DNA of 64,000 bases from Costus lasius (taxonomy: Eukaryota > Streptophyta > Magnoliopsida > Zingiberales > Costaceae), in contig CM050454.1 in assembly GCA_027563935.2 (NCBI GenBank), forward strand, positions 51,240,596 through 51,304,595. Direction: 5' to 3'. Below the pieces are notes generated by a model, which was given only the letters and a program-made list of their open reading frames with translations, ran no database searches and was not told the DNA's origin. Numbering within the stretch: position 1 is the stretch's first letter; each line of letters opens with the position of its first letter. The translations under genes and the position numbers were made by a program. Positions 44,604 through 55,245 of this stretch are shown here, one piece after another.

Positions 44604-47126
44604 AACACATAAGGCTCAAACTTTGCTTGTCCTCAAGCAAAAATCAAAAATTGATCATAGGCATGGACTTTCTCATGAAGAATAAATTTCTAAAATACAA
44701 TCACCAATGAAAAATCTCACCAATTGCTTCATAAAATTTCAAATAAACACATCACTCTTTGAATTCAATTCTCGAGATCCAGAACTTAATCAAATAAAAT
44801 TTCGCAACATGTACAATAAGTAGAATATCAATCTCAAGATTTCATCTAGTTTCAATTCATTACTATCAACTTTTGTTTACAGGAATAGGATTTCTAAGAT
44901 CTTTTTCCACTCACAATTTTTTTTCTTATTCCCTTTTTTTGTTTCTATTTTTGTATCGTCCACATTCTCTAATTCGATTACCACCTTTTTTTCTGGTGAC
45001 GAAGTTAGAGTACACTGATCACATAATCAATGTAATAGAACTCATATCTTTTTAATAGGTAGATTTTTACCAAAGATAGCGGAGTTAATGTGAATCGATC
45101 CCTCTCATGACATGCACCCACATAAACACATGCTTTTTCTTTTTCTCTTTTCTCTCTTTTCCTTTTTTATACTTCAACCCATGTCCTTCAGTACCACTGT
45201 CAATTTTACACAGTGCCAATTAGGGGACTCCTCAATTTATTTGGATAAAGGAATCTTTCTTCCCAACAAATAGCAAATAGCATGAATATCAACTAAATTG
45301 ATCAATCAACTTCAATTCAAAAATCATACTCATATGCTAGTTTTATTCAAAGAAATAGCTTCACTTTTAAACTAAATTCATCAAATAATACATCTACCCA
45401 AAATCTCATTCATCAATCACTGAAAAATTTCAAAAGCAGATATGTATTAGAGAAATAAAATTCAACATAATAGGTCTTGTCTTAATCTCATCCATGAATT
45501 CAATTATCATCAAGAAAGTTCTACACTTCTATAAAAGTTTTCAAACATCAATAATGTCAAAATTAAAAAGTTGTGAAACATCAAATCGAATAATCACAAG
45601 AGAGTATAAGCAATACTCACAAAACTATATGGCAAGCTCTGACCGAAAATACATAAGGCTCAGACCAAAAATAGTGTCAGGGCAGATGCTGCAAAGTCCA
45701 AAGGTTTGCCTTTTGAAAATTTTACCTGCACAATTTAAGATACATAAGGCTCAGTCTAAAAATAGTCCCTAACAAAAATAATGATAAAAATAATTTTCTC
45801 AAAGAAGAATCAGGGATGTTGTAAAGGGTCTAGAGGAGTCCTGGTGGAAAGAGCTGATGCAGCTGAGAAGCAGAGGTGGAACAGATGCTAGCTGAAAAGC
45901 TGCTATAAATGATGATGATGCCGACAGTAGAGTGAGTAATTTCTAGTGGCCTGCTAGAGAATACAGTCCTGGAGGTGAGATCATCGGCCGGTGGATGTGA
46001 GAGATAGCACTGCAGAGATAAAAAATCAGTCACTAATGAAGAGTCTGCTGCATAAATAAATAAAATCAATAGAATAAGAGGTAGTAGAAGAAGTAAGAAT
46101 CTGCAGATGGTATAATCCAGTGCCGACAGCTAGATACAGTGATGTCAGAGGCAGATGCAGTGGTGGCTAGAGGTGGAAGACAATTGCTCTTGAAGATTTC
46201 TAGATCCTAGAATAAAATTTAATAATCCAAATAGAAAATGGACAAAACCAGGTTGTAAAATAAGATATGTTCTTTTCAGACGTATGAAAATCAAAGGATC
46301 AAAATCTGTCAGGAATTTAGGGTATCAACAGAAAGAAGGCTACTCAGATTACAAAACTGCAAAAACTACACAAAAGTTAATCCGATTCAAAAAGTTGCCT
46401 TGTGTCCTAAAATGATCAGAAAATATTTTATTGAAAACAATTAATCCACACGATAGAACAACACATGTTCTTTATATTCCAAGTGAAAAATCAGGGTTTC
46501 AAGTCATCGAAACATTTTAAAAAGTGACAGCAAAAGTGCTAATCAGATTAGTCAGAAAAAACTACTGCAGAAATTTATTAGAATCGAAAAGATGCTTGGT
46601 GTTTTAGAATGATCCATGGACTTTAAAATTCAGAAAAAAAATATCCAGATGATGGACAAAGATGAGTACTTCATCATGGTGCCAAAGATCAAAATTTTTT
46701 GCAACACAGATTCTTAAAATCGCAGCGAGAAAACACCTACTTGGATAAGTAGAAAGCAATTCAAAAATTACGGGCGTAATGTTCTTTACGGCAGTGCCGT
46801 AATTGACACAAATTCTCGGATCAGATTATATAGGAAATACGGTACCGTAATAATTTTTACGGTACTGCCGTAAAATCAGTCAGTATTTTTTTTATTCTTT
46901 TTTGAAAAATTCAAAAATTCAAAAATTACAGTACCATAAAAACCAATACGGTACCGCCGTAATGGACTAAAACTCTCGGGATGAACTCAGATCAATATTA
47001 TGGCACCGTAAAGATGATTACGGCAGTGCCGTATTTTGTGCAAAAATCAATTTTACCAGAAAAAAGAAAAGAAAAAATAATTCTAACAATAAACTAAAAT
47101 ATAAGAAACAAAGCTAAGTAAAAATG
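44604..47126 (-). other. Non-coding 3' internal region of element 2
   Basis: AT-rich, with no gene. It aligns with 5820-8289 of element 1. It includes one CACTGT...ACAGTG hairpin block near 45195-45225 and, at the right end, the dyad array 46765-47040 next to the hairpin at 47127-47144. Confidence 0.7.
46765..47040. repeat. Internal TTACGG...CCGTAA dyad array, element 2
   Basis: About four units, for example TTACGGCAGTGCCGTAATT near 46787, GGTACCGTAATAATTTTTACGG near 46842 with a wide spacer, and GGCAGTGCCGTA near 47023. It is the counterpart of 8095-8210 and 27625-28140. Confidence 0.82.
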
Positions 47127-47144
47127 CTTGGGTTGCCTCCCAAG
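47127..47144 (-). other. GGGAGGCAACCC hairpin motif, element 2
   Basis: CTTGGGTTGCCTCCCAAG on the plus strand, identical to 8290-8307. Confidence 0.78.
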
Positions 47145-47186
47145 AAGAGCTAATTTTAGGTCCATAGCTTGACCAAAAATCAAAAA

Positions 47187-48651
47187 TCATGGTGAAGTAG
47201 GTGAATCAGTACCAAAGTAAAGAGCAAACAATTTTCTGCATTTCCTTTGTCCAAAAAGTTTAGCCACTAATCCAAATATCCAGAATTTTATGTAAATTAC
47301 AATCACCGTGGCTTTCTCAAAAATGCGGAAGTCAAAATTAAGATTTTCAATGATCTTCCTATATTTGTCAGTGGGCAAAATCTTAAGTCCTTTTTTCAAG
47401 TTTATATTTTCAATTAACATAAGAGTAGGACTTTGATCAAAAGATATAAGCATTGGATCATCAAAATAATTTTTCTCTTTCACATAAGATTCCTCAATAA
47501 AACATTCCTCAATAAAACATAAATTTTCAATAAAATCAGAAGATTGAACCATGGATATGGGCAAAACATCAGAATGAGATCCATCAGTGTTTTTTAAATT
47601 CAAATCATATTCAAGTTCCTTATGCACTTCATCAAATAATTTATCAATTCCAAAATCATCATCAAGATCAGAGTGAGATTTTTCAAAATCAGTCCCCTCA
47701 TACCTTTCCACAAATAATTCATCATCAAAAGAGTGAAAATCAGAATCATAAAAAAATCATAATGAGATTTGTCAATGTTCACAACAGAATTAATAGAATG
47801 AGAGTTAACCACACAAGACTTATCATTAATTTCAACTATATCACCAAAATCAAAATGGGTTCATCAATGTCTGTAGATTTTAAACCTTTATCAATCTCAT
47901 CAGATTTAACCATAAATAAGTTTTCATCAAAAGAATCAATTTCAAAACTATCACTAGAATCAAGAGCAGATTTTTCAGAATCAATTTTTTCAAACTTTTC
48001 AACAAATAAATTATCTGATAAATCAGATTTATAGTCATCAAAATCAGAGTGAGATGCCATAATATCCACATAAGGCTCAATCTCAAAACAATCATAATCA
48101 GAGGGGGAATTTTCGAAATCAAGTTTTTCAGTATCAAACTCAAATAAATAAGCTTGTTGTGCAATCTGGGTTTCTAGCAATTCAGTATTAGCAGTCAAGG
48201 ATTCTTCTTGAAAAGAAATTTGATTAACTAAACCCTTAAGATCCTCAATTTGCTTACTTTGATTGATCATGATTTGGCTCTGATTTGTCATAAATTTTTC
48301 TTGATCAGCTATCAATCTTTCTAACATAGTCTCTAAGCTAGATTTTTCAGTATCCTCATAGTATGGTTCAAAGACATGATCAGATCAATCATCATAAAAA
48401 GAAGTTTGATTTTCCCAACTAGAATAGTAATGATCATCTTGATAACATGGTAAATTGGGATTTGCATGATATCTAAATTGACATTCATAAGCATAATGAT
48501 CATCACATTTACAAATATTACATCTAATAGAAGGAATAGAGTGTAATTTCAATATGTCCGCAAGAGTGCATCGTGAATCATCTTCATGCTTACCTTGTGG
48601 CATGTATACCATACTTCTTTGAGATGCCCATGAATTGTGATGAAAAGACAT
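47187..48651 (-). pseudogene. Acidic Gag-derived ORF of element 2, broken
   Basis: Homologue of the ORF at 11185-10004. It begins MSFHHNSWASQRSMVY at 48651, has a CX2C...H...C knuckle (CNICKCDDHYAYEC), then a TGA at 48385-48387 where element 1 has a Cys codon. The same frame reopens (48384 to 47836) with the coiled-coil-like and acidic repeat region, followed by one or two frameshifts near 47830-47710. The C-terminal piece (47711 to 47187) ends with the FWIFGLVAKLFGQ region and natural C-terminus that element 1 lost to the solo LTR. No polymerase follows. Confidence 0.82.
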
Positions 48652-48892
48652 GTTTATCAAATCAATCAAGAATAGAAAGATAATCCAACACCAATCAATT
48701 AGAAATTTTTTTTTCAGAATATATAAAAAAAATAGAAAAACACAAGTAAATTCAAAATTTTCAGGTATCAAAGTTCTGTCACAACTATGAAAATCCAGAA
48801 CCTGCAAAAAGAAAAAAATAAAGTTAAATCTAAAAAAAATAAAACTTAGTCTAGCAATACTAACAACTATTTTGATATTAACAAAACTAAGG
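48652..48892 (-). other. Leader between PBS and acidic ORF, element 2
   Basis: About 240 bp, AT-rich and similar to 11186-11518. No gene seen. Confidence 0.65.
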
Positions 48893-48910
48893 TCCCCGGC
48901 AATGACGCCA
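48893..48910 (-). other. Primer-binding site (tRNA-Asp type) of element 2
   Basis: On the minus strand TGGCGTCATTGCCGGGGA, two mismatches from the consensus, six bases from the LTR end at 48917. Two older PBS-like copies lie inside the LTR. Confidence 0.85.
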
Positions 48911-48916
48911 AAAACT

Positions 48917-50988
48917 TGATGTATCCCAAGTTGTTTGGCGTGTACCTAGGACTAATCCCCGGCAACGGCACCAAAAACTTGATGTGATCCAAAAGGACAC
49001 ACTTTTAAATACAAGTAGGTAGACTAATTTAAGGAGTCGCAGCCAAAACTTGTTTGGCGCACAGGGATCTGTCACCCCCTGATACGGCTACAAAAACTTG
49101 TTGTCCCTAAACTTGTAGTGTCCGCAAGTGCATGGATACTCGAAGTAATAAAGAAAATATCGATCCCACAGAGACCTACGTGTTAAGTACCAAATAGTTG
49201 TATTCTTACTAGCTAAGCAAACCGAGTATGATGCGAATAAACAATAAACACACGGGAAAATAATCAGAGAGATAAATTGGGTCTAGGATTTCACCCACCT
49301 TAATTTCAATGATTAGATATAATAAAAGGTCGTCAATCAAATCCTATCATGATAAAGACTTAATTTACTTCATAAAAGGATTATCTCACTTTCGTGCAGA
49401 CAATCATGCAGGGACCAATCCTCACTTTCGCACAAGATTTATCCCAACGCTGTAAATAAGTAAACCATCAATCAAAGAACTCAGGATCACTTTCGTGCAT
49501 CCGAGTTCTTTGTTGATCATCACAAGTGGAATCTTAAGGATCACTTTCGTGCATCCGAGTCTCAACACAGGTTCTACCTAGGGTTTTCCAACAGACCGAT
49601 CTTCACTTTCGTGCAAGATCTATCAATGTTTAACACAATAACTCAACCCTAGATTCATATTATCAAGCATGACAATAAGACTACTAAAATCAAGAAATAA
49701 GATTCTAGGGTTCCATGTTCTCAACCAAATCACCTTTCAATCTCATTGCAAAAACTCTAAAACATGCATGACAGTAAAATCTAAGGAGAATTAAAGATAA
49801 TTCATCACATAAGTAGAATTACCGCAACAAGGATTATCATGACGAAAATAATAGTTTATCTAATCATTAAAAATCAAGGGGATTACACCCCATGTCCCAA
49901 AAAGTATTTAAGCGTGCATGGAAGAAGAGGTACAATAATCCATGGTGTAATCTGGGAGAGAACAAATTATGGTACGGTCGTCATAGTGATTACGGCCATA
50001 ATTTGGGACGAAAAGTGCCGGTGACGCTCCTTTGTCAATTTCTCCCTCGTCTGAGATCCTTTTATTTTTGAAACTTCTGGTATGTCCTCTCCACAGCCAA
50101 ATGAAGCTTTTGAGGAAAAATCACGGTGAGAAGTGCCCTCTACGCCTCTCAGTGTGAGGCCAAACCCTAACCGCCTATCTATCGATTGCTCCTTTGATAC
50201 TGGATAAACATTCGTTCCTCCACTGCGCACATCTTCTCCTCTTTAAGATGAGTCTGCCGCATCTTTCGGATCTTGATTTGGAGCTCTAGATCAAAAGTTA
50301 TGGTCTACACAAGATTTGGACCGGTAAAAATCGCGTTTTTGACTTGGATTTACGGCCGTAATGGATATTATGGCAGTGCTGTAATTTGAATAGGGAGCTT
50401 TCGGATGAAAATCTTTCGAGATTATGGCACCGTAAAATACATTATGGCCATGCCGTAATGTCAGTAATCTCTCAGATGGAAAACCATCCCGCATTACGAT
50501 ACCGTAAATTCCGTTACGGTGGTATCGTAAACTTCATCAAATCTCTGCCCAGAATTACGCCCATATTACGGCCTGTAAAAATGTTTATGGCAGTGCCGTA
50601 ATCTTCATGAAATCTCTGGTCGGAAAAATCTCAAAATACGGCACCGTAAAGAGTGTTACGGGGGTACCGTAATTTTGATCTAAGTCTGCAGTCAAATTAC
50701 GGTACCGTAAAAGTCATATTGGGGGTGCCGTAATTTGATCTAAAGCTCTGATTCTTCTGAAATTTAACGTGTGATCCCCTCTTGACGTTGTGAATTCAAT
50801 TATGCATCTGGTTTGGTCGAAATCAATTGAAAAACGTTCCTTTTTACCTGAAAATCATCAAAAACGGAAAAGAGTGTAAATTCTGCAAATATTGATAAAA
50901 AAGGCATAAAAATAAGCAAAGTCTATGAATATGACACAAAAACACTCATGAAATGACACAAAAATGACTATATATTTTGGTGTCATCA
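48917..50988 (-). repeat. 5' LTR of element 2
   Basis: 2072 bp, from TGATGTATCCC to ...GGTGTCATCA. Its U5 end includes two PBS-like relics (about 48955-48975 and 49078-49096). The TTACGG...CCGTAA array lies at 50350-50735. It is followed by the TSD copy CGGAG (50989-50993). Confidence 0.9.
50350..50735. repeat. TTACGG...CCGTAA dyad array, element 2 right LTR
   Basis: Six units starting near 50350, 50421, 50493, 50554, 50635 and 50696 (spacing 71, 72, 61, 81 and 61 bp). Each has two dyads, with some arms degraded by C-to-T/G-to-A changes. Confidence 0.88.
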
Positions 50989-51310
50989 CGGAGAAGGCGA
51001 GGTATCAGGCTCCAACAAGGATCACACACCTTTCGCCGGATACTCTAGTTCTCATACTAATCGGATAGCCTAAATTGAGTCATTTAGATGATTCAGATCT
51101 ATTTTGGAGTTTGATGCATCGCGGATGGGTCTAATGAGTCTGAGATGATCATATGGAGTTTGGTTGTGTTTTGACCCCGGTTGACCTTTGGGTAATCTTG
51201 GTTGACCTTTGGGTGACCTCGATAGACTGGGTCTGGTCGATGGGTCAAAAACTATGTATTAGCTCTGGAATTGTTCGGAGGCTTTTACGACGTAATTAAA
51301 CATAATTAGA

Positions 51311-51492
51311 GGGGCCTATGACTTAAGCGCTAAAATGAATGTTTATATTCATTTTATTCATAGCTTAAGTTGTAGGGGCCGTCCACAACTTAAGTAATTA
51401 AAATGAATATTTATATTCATGACTTAAGTTGTGGGGGCCACCTGTAACTTAAGAAATTAAAACGAATATATATATTCGTAACTTATATTAAG
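51311..51492. repeat. Tandem repeat of three ~60-bp units with internal palindromes
   Basis: Units 51311-51374, 51375-51433 and 51434-51492 each start GGGGCC, contain ACTTAAG and a palindrome of type ATGAATATTTATATTCAT, and end with a second TTAAGTT. A partial fourth unit (GGACCCACCTC) follows. Confidence 0.8.
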
Positions 51493-51510
51493 GGACCCAC
51501 CTCAAATTCC

Positions 51511-51518
51511 TATATAAA
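51511..51518 (+). promoter_or_regulatory. TATA box downstream of the palindromic tandem repeat
   Basis: CCTATATAAAAGGGG is a strong plant TATA context, about 20 bp after the repeat. Confidence 0.6.
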
Positions 51519-51772
51519 AGGGGCATAGGCGCAGGCAAAAGAGATCATCCAATCTCTTGATGCCCTAGCCACCTTCCTCATCTCATAACCGAGCTACCTC
51601 CTCTATTAGAGCTACCACCCTTCTTCCTCCTTGGTGTTAGTGCAAATAGCAAGAAGAGGGCAGTAAGGTTGAAGAAGCCCCTTGCATAAGTGGTAGGGGT
51701 CCTCATCTCTCCTTGGCGCTCCTCCCTTTTCCTCATCAAGACTTTGCATTATTGGGAGTGCTACCCACTCCT

Positions 51773-52556
51773 TGTTGGTGTTTATGCCCTAAGACCTAGT
51801 TTTGGTCTGCCTTTGTTGGGGCCTCCCCCTTTGTTCCATGGATGGAAACCTTGCCTCTTAGGCAAGTCATGGGGCGTGTATGGCATGGAGGACATCTTTG
51901 GTATGTCCTTAGCGCATAAGGCTGATGGGAAGGAACTTATGGAAAGGACTTGGAGTCTTTGCTTAACCCTAACCCTAATTAGCTAACCCCTCTTACCCTA
52001 GCCGCATGTCACTTATGGTTTGCGCCTATACCTCTTGTTCAGCCGCCCCTTTGCTCTATATATCATTGTATATACGAGAGCTTTTTGGTATTGCAATTGG
52101 CATGAACAACAAGGGGCGAGAGCAAGAACCAAGGGGTGCAACCTCTTCCATCCATAGCCACAAGTTTCATCCTCTTATTCTCTTGGTGCAAGAAGGCATC
52201 AAGCTTGGCGGCTTCATCTCTTCACCTCTTCTGATGGCACATCTCTTCCTGAACCTTGGTGCAAGTGAAGTGGTGGTCTCTCTAAGGCTTGGATCTTCTT
52301 CCCGAGGCTAGCACTAGGCATGGAAGAAGAGAACCCGAGGCATCCGTATGTGTGAGACTACAGAGGGCGCATGCTTGGGCGCCTACCTCGATATCGACTT
52401 GCACTTGCTCTAGGTACTTTCTTACTACATTGTGTCGACCCCCTCGCAAGAGCGATCCATTGAGTTTTTGGGACCGGCCTGTTTAAGAGATATGCTTCCG
52501 CTATGTAACTCTATTGTTTGTATAAAATTTTAAAATATCCCTAGGGTTTTCCAACA
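51773..52556 (+). repeat. Internally deleted copia 5' LTR
   Basis: It starts TGTTGGTGTTTATGCCC and ends ...TTTTCCAACA, but is only 784 bp against ~1945 bp for its relatives. After about 40 bp it jumps to sequence equivalent to 56475 onward, so about 1.2 kb is deleted. Confidence 0.8.
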
Positions 52557-52557
52557 G

Positions 52558-52568
52558 TGGTATCAGAG
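52558..52568 (+). other. Primer-binding site (tRNA-iMet type), plus-strand copia
   Basis: TGGTATCAGAG, then G in place of the usual C, one base after the LTR end. Confidence 0.85.
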
Positions 52569-53700
52569 GGACTTGCGAGCCTCGAACAATGTTTTCCATG
52601 CTTTTCTATGCTCACATGACATGTAATTTTTCAAAAATTACACTTGCAATGCTCACGGTTTTTCTAAGTAGAAAAATTGTAGGTCTTTGGTTCCTTACCT
52701 CTATTCAATTTCTTCTGGTTCTTTGCTCTCTTCACATGACTGGGATAGACCCTTATGTGGAAGGGATAATTTCTCCTCTCATGGTGGGATAGACCCATCA
52801 TGAGAGACTTGTTGAGATTATGTGGGGCATGTACTAGGTGATTGCCCTAATCTCAGCAGATTAAGGATTGCAAGGAGGGCAACCGGTATGCATCTTGTAG
52901 ACTCCCGAGAGAAACCTAGAACCAAGGATTTGTGATAAGAGGGGAAGGAAGAGAGACATGTTTTATGAGAAACTAAAAATTACAGATTTTATGTTTTTCA
53001 AGAGCATATGGAATTGCATGAGTAAGTGCCTTTTTTGTGCATGATGTTGTGGTCATATTTCAATCCTCTAGCATGCCTGCGATGTATTCTTGTGCGGCCT
53101 GCATGCCACCGTTCTTTTTGTTTTTGGTTTGTAATTAAAAGATGAATATTAGGGGGCGCATGTCACTTGAAGCCTTGGAGCATGCATGAAGCTTGCACAC
53201 CTAGCATGGTGGTGCAAGAAGCTTCAACAAAGGTGGCGCATCCATGCATGGGGGGGGGGGGGGGAGTTAGGGTTTTGCTGAGCCTTAGGGCTTGAGAGCT
53301 ATCCCTCTTGTCTCTTCCATGGTGCCGCATCACCTTTGGAGGAGGTACCATGGCATTGGCCGAACCTATGGGGTTGTTTCTAGGGTTTCCTTAGAGGTAC
53401 ATCTAGGGTTTGAGAGCTAAACCATTATGAGGATGACCTTGGCGCCAACCTTGAAGTTCAAGCTAGAGGTCGGCTAGGTTAGGTCTGGTTTTGAGGCTTG
53501 TCTCCTAGGTCAAGCATTGTACCCACCTTTGGCATGTGTTGGTTCAATGTGTTGAATAGGCTATGATCACATCATCCCTTTACTGCTTTCCATAACTGCA
53601 AAAACATGCCTGTGATATTTTATCTTTATGTTATCACTATAGGATTGCATGCCTGTAATGTTAGACATAAGATAAAACTAAGAGGATGAGACCTCAAAAA
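52569..53700 (+). other. Copia leader, non-coding
   Basis: No reading frame of note. A run of 15 G lies at 53250-53264. Blocks such as GATCACATCATCC and GGATTGCATGCCTGTAATG (about 53565-53660) recur in reverse complement at 63535-63660 in the minus-strand copia. Confidence 0.65.
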
Positions 53701-53705
53701 CCCTC

Positions 53706-55135
53706 TAGTGTTGCGCCAAGCTACGGGATGGGGAGATCTCCTAGACCAGCCCTAAGAGGGCGTAAGAACGATTTGAAAACTCGTGATCAAACATGCGGAC
53801 TCAAAGAGATCGGATACGTATAAGAGCAAAGGATGGCAAAATAGATAAACCAAGGCATTCAACTATGAAATAGAACTCAAATGAAGCTACTAACCAATAC
53901 AATCGAAGAAGATGAGGTATCGAGACGTGGCCAAGGATCGTACACCTTGCCACCAACCTCACTCTACTTCCACACGCTATGCGGAGTCGAGGCACCGACC
54001 ACCACTCCGGAGTTACAAGACCCTTCGCAGTCCCTTGTGAAGTTCACCACTTGTAAGCTACCTCAACACTAGGCCCTATCTCCCTTTTATAAGCTAAGGG
54101 AGGGCAAAACCACACCACTCATATGAGGGGTGGTTACAACAAATATTCTAACTACTATGCTGCAAAAAGCTAGAAAAACAAGGTACATTTGACTGGAAAT
54201 ATTCCAGCAACCAAGCATGTTTGAGAAGCTTCAGATCGCTTTAAATATGAGCCGTCCGTTTAAGCATTGATGATATTTTCTGATCTTGACTTCTGATCGG
54301 AGATCTGATGGCATGGATGGATAGATCTGGTTCGGATTAGTGGGGATCGACACCTGGATCGCCCCAAAACTCGTTAGATAGGAGCAGATCTGATAGAAAC
54401 ATTAGCAGCCATTGATTGTCTCTGAACTGATCTAGCCGTTGGATGAGGGCTGTTGAATCTGGGCCGTTGAGCAACGTTCTCCTCTTCTCTTCGGCCTCGC
54501 GTGGACGCGGGCGGCGAACAGGGCACGCCGCCGATCGTGGTTCCGGCCTCCATCGCCGGCGATACTCCGGCTGGAGCTGCGTGTGGCGTCTTCGGGCAGC
54601 TGGGGAGCTTCCAGCCTCCGATCGTGGCACGCCGTGCGGGGAATAGTGCGGACGGCGGCTGAAGCTGGGAATCGGGGAAGTTTCCGATTCCAGCGATCCA
54701 CCAGTCGGATGGCCGATTGTTTCCGGCTATGGGGTCGCGGCGACGTGGAGATCCCGTGGCCGGAGATTGGTGTCGATCAGTGCTGCGGATGGGGCGGAAT
54801 GGGGAGCGACGCTGCCGGCCGTTGTGGCGCTCGTTTCCGGCGATCCGGCCGTCCGATGGCCGGATACTTTGGACCGTGAGTTCGCACGGAGGAGGAGGCG
54901 CTGTAGCCGGAGTTTGGTGATGATCGGAGCTCCGGATGATGCTTGCAAAATACGCGGGTTGAGGTGTAGGTCGCCTAGTCCCCCGAGGAACATTCTGTGC
55001 AGAATAGGACTTGCGACTTGGATGCACCAGCAGGAGTCACGAGCCGAGGTTTTGGTCACTAGGTCGACCGTGGAACTTTCTGTGAAGTAGGAGTCTGAGC
55101 AGTAAAGCTGGGTTTGCTGTGTTGCTCCTGCATCA
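53706..55135 (-). repeat. GC-rich solo LTR, probably Ty3/gypsy
   Basis: 1430 bp flanked by the 5-bp TSD CCCTC (53701-53705 and 55136-55140). On the minus strand it starts TGATGCAGGAGC and ends ...GGCGCAACACTA (not the usual CA). The start resembles the LTR start next to a purine tract at 20459. The leader homologous to 63430-63530 is continuous across it. The middle (54430-55000) is GC-rich with a ~146-bp repeat. Reading frames in it on both strands are by-products of the high GC content. Confidence 0.7.
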
Positions 55136-55245
55136 CCCTCAATCAAAAATATTAAGTCTAGTAACCTTCTAACTCATAGCCTTCATCAAGCTATCAATCA
55201 GTGCTGTTGTGCACTGTTTTCCACCATTGTGGGACACACCCACTT

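Larger units (their letters stand above)
20725..50988 (-). mobile_element. Athila-like non-autonomous LTR retrotransposon, element 2
   Basis: Minus-strand element with 5' LTR at 48917-50988, PBS at 48893-48910, broken acidic Gag-derived ORF (48651 to 47187), hairpin motif, dyad arrays and non-coding 3' part, and a 3' LTR split as 20725-21354 and 43206-44603. The putative TSD is CAGAG (20720-20724) and CGGAG (50989-50993), with one mismatch. Its left LTR was interrupted by the plus-strand element 21355-43200. Without that insertion it is about 8.4 kb. It has the same gene content as element 1 and no polymerase. Confidence 0.85.
50994..51772. repeat. Mosaic LTR-like remnant with promoter-like block
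   Basis: 50994-51055 (GAGGTATCAGGCTCC, AAGGATCACACACC) continues the gypsy LTR remnant from 20719 and resembles 53910-53960. Beyond it I recognise no family. The region has two TTGACCTTTGGGT repeats (51178-51215), a tandem repeat (51311-51492), a TATA box (51511-51518) and a C/T-rich leader. It looks like U3-R of an LTR on the plus strand. Confidence 0.45.

Noticed and set aside
54374..55027. 217-codon minus frame and several overlapping frames on both strands
   Set aside because: High GC content lowers stop frequency. The frames overlap in both strands, contain tandem low-complexity sequence, and lie inside a solo LTR.
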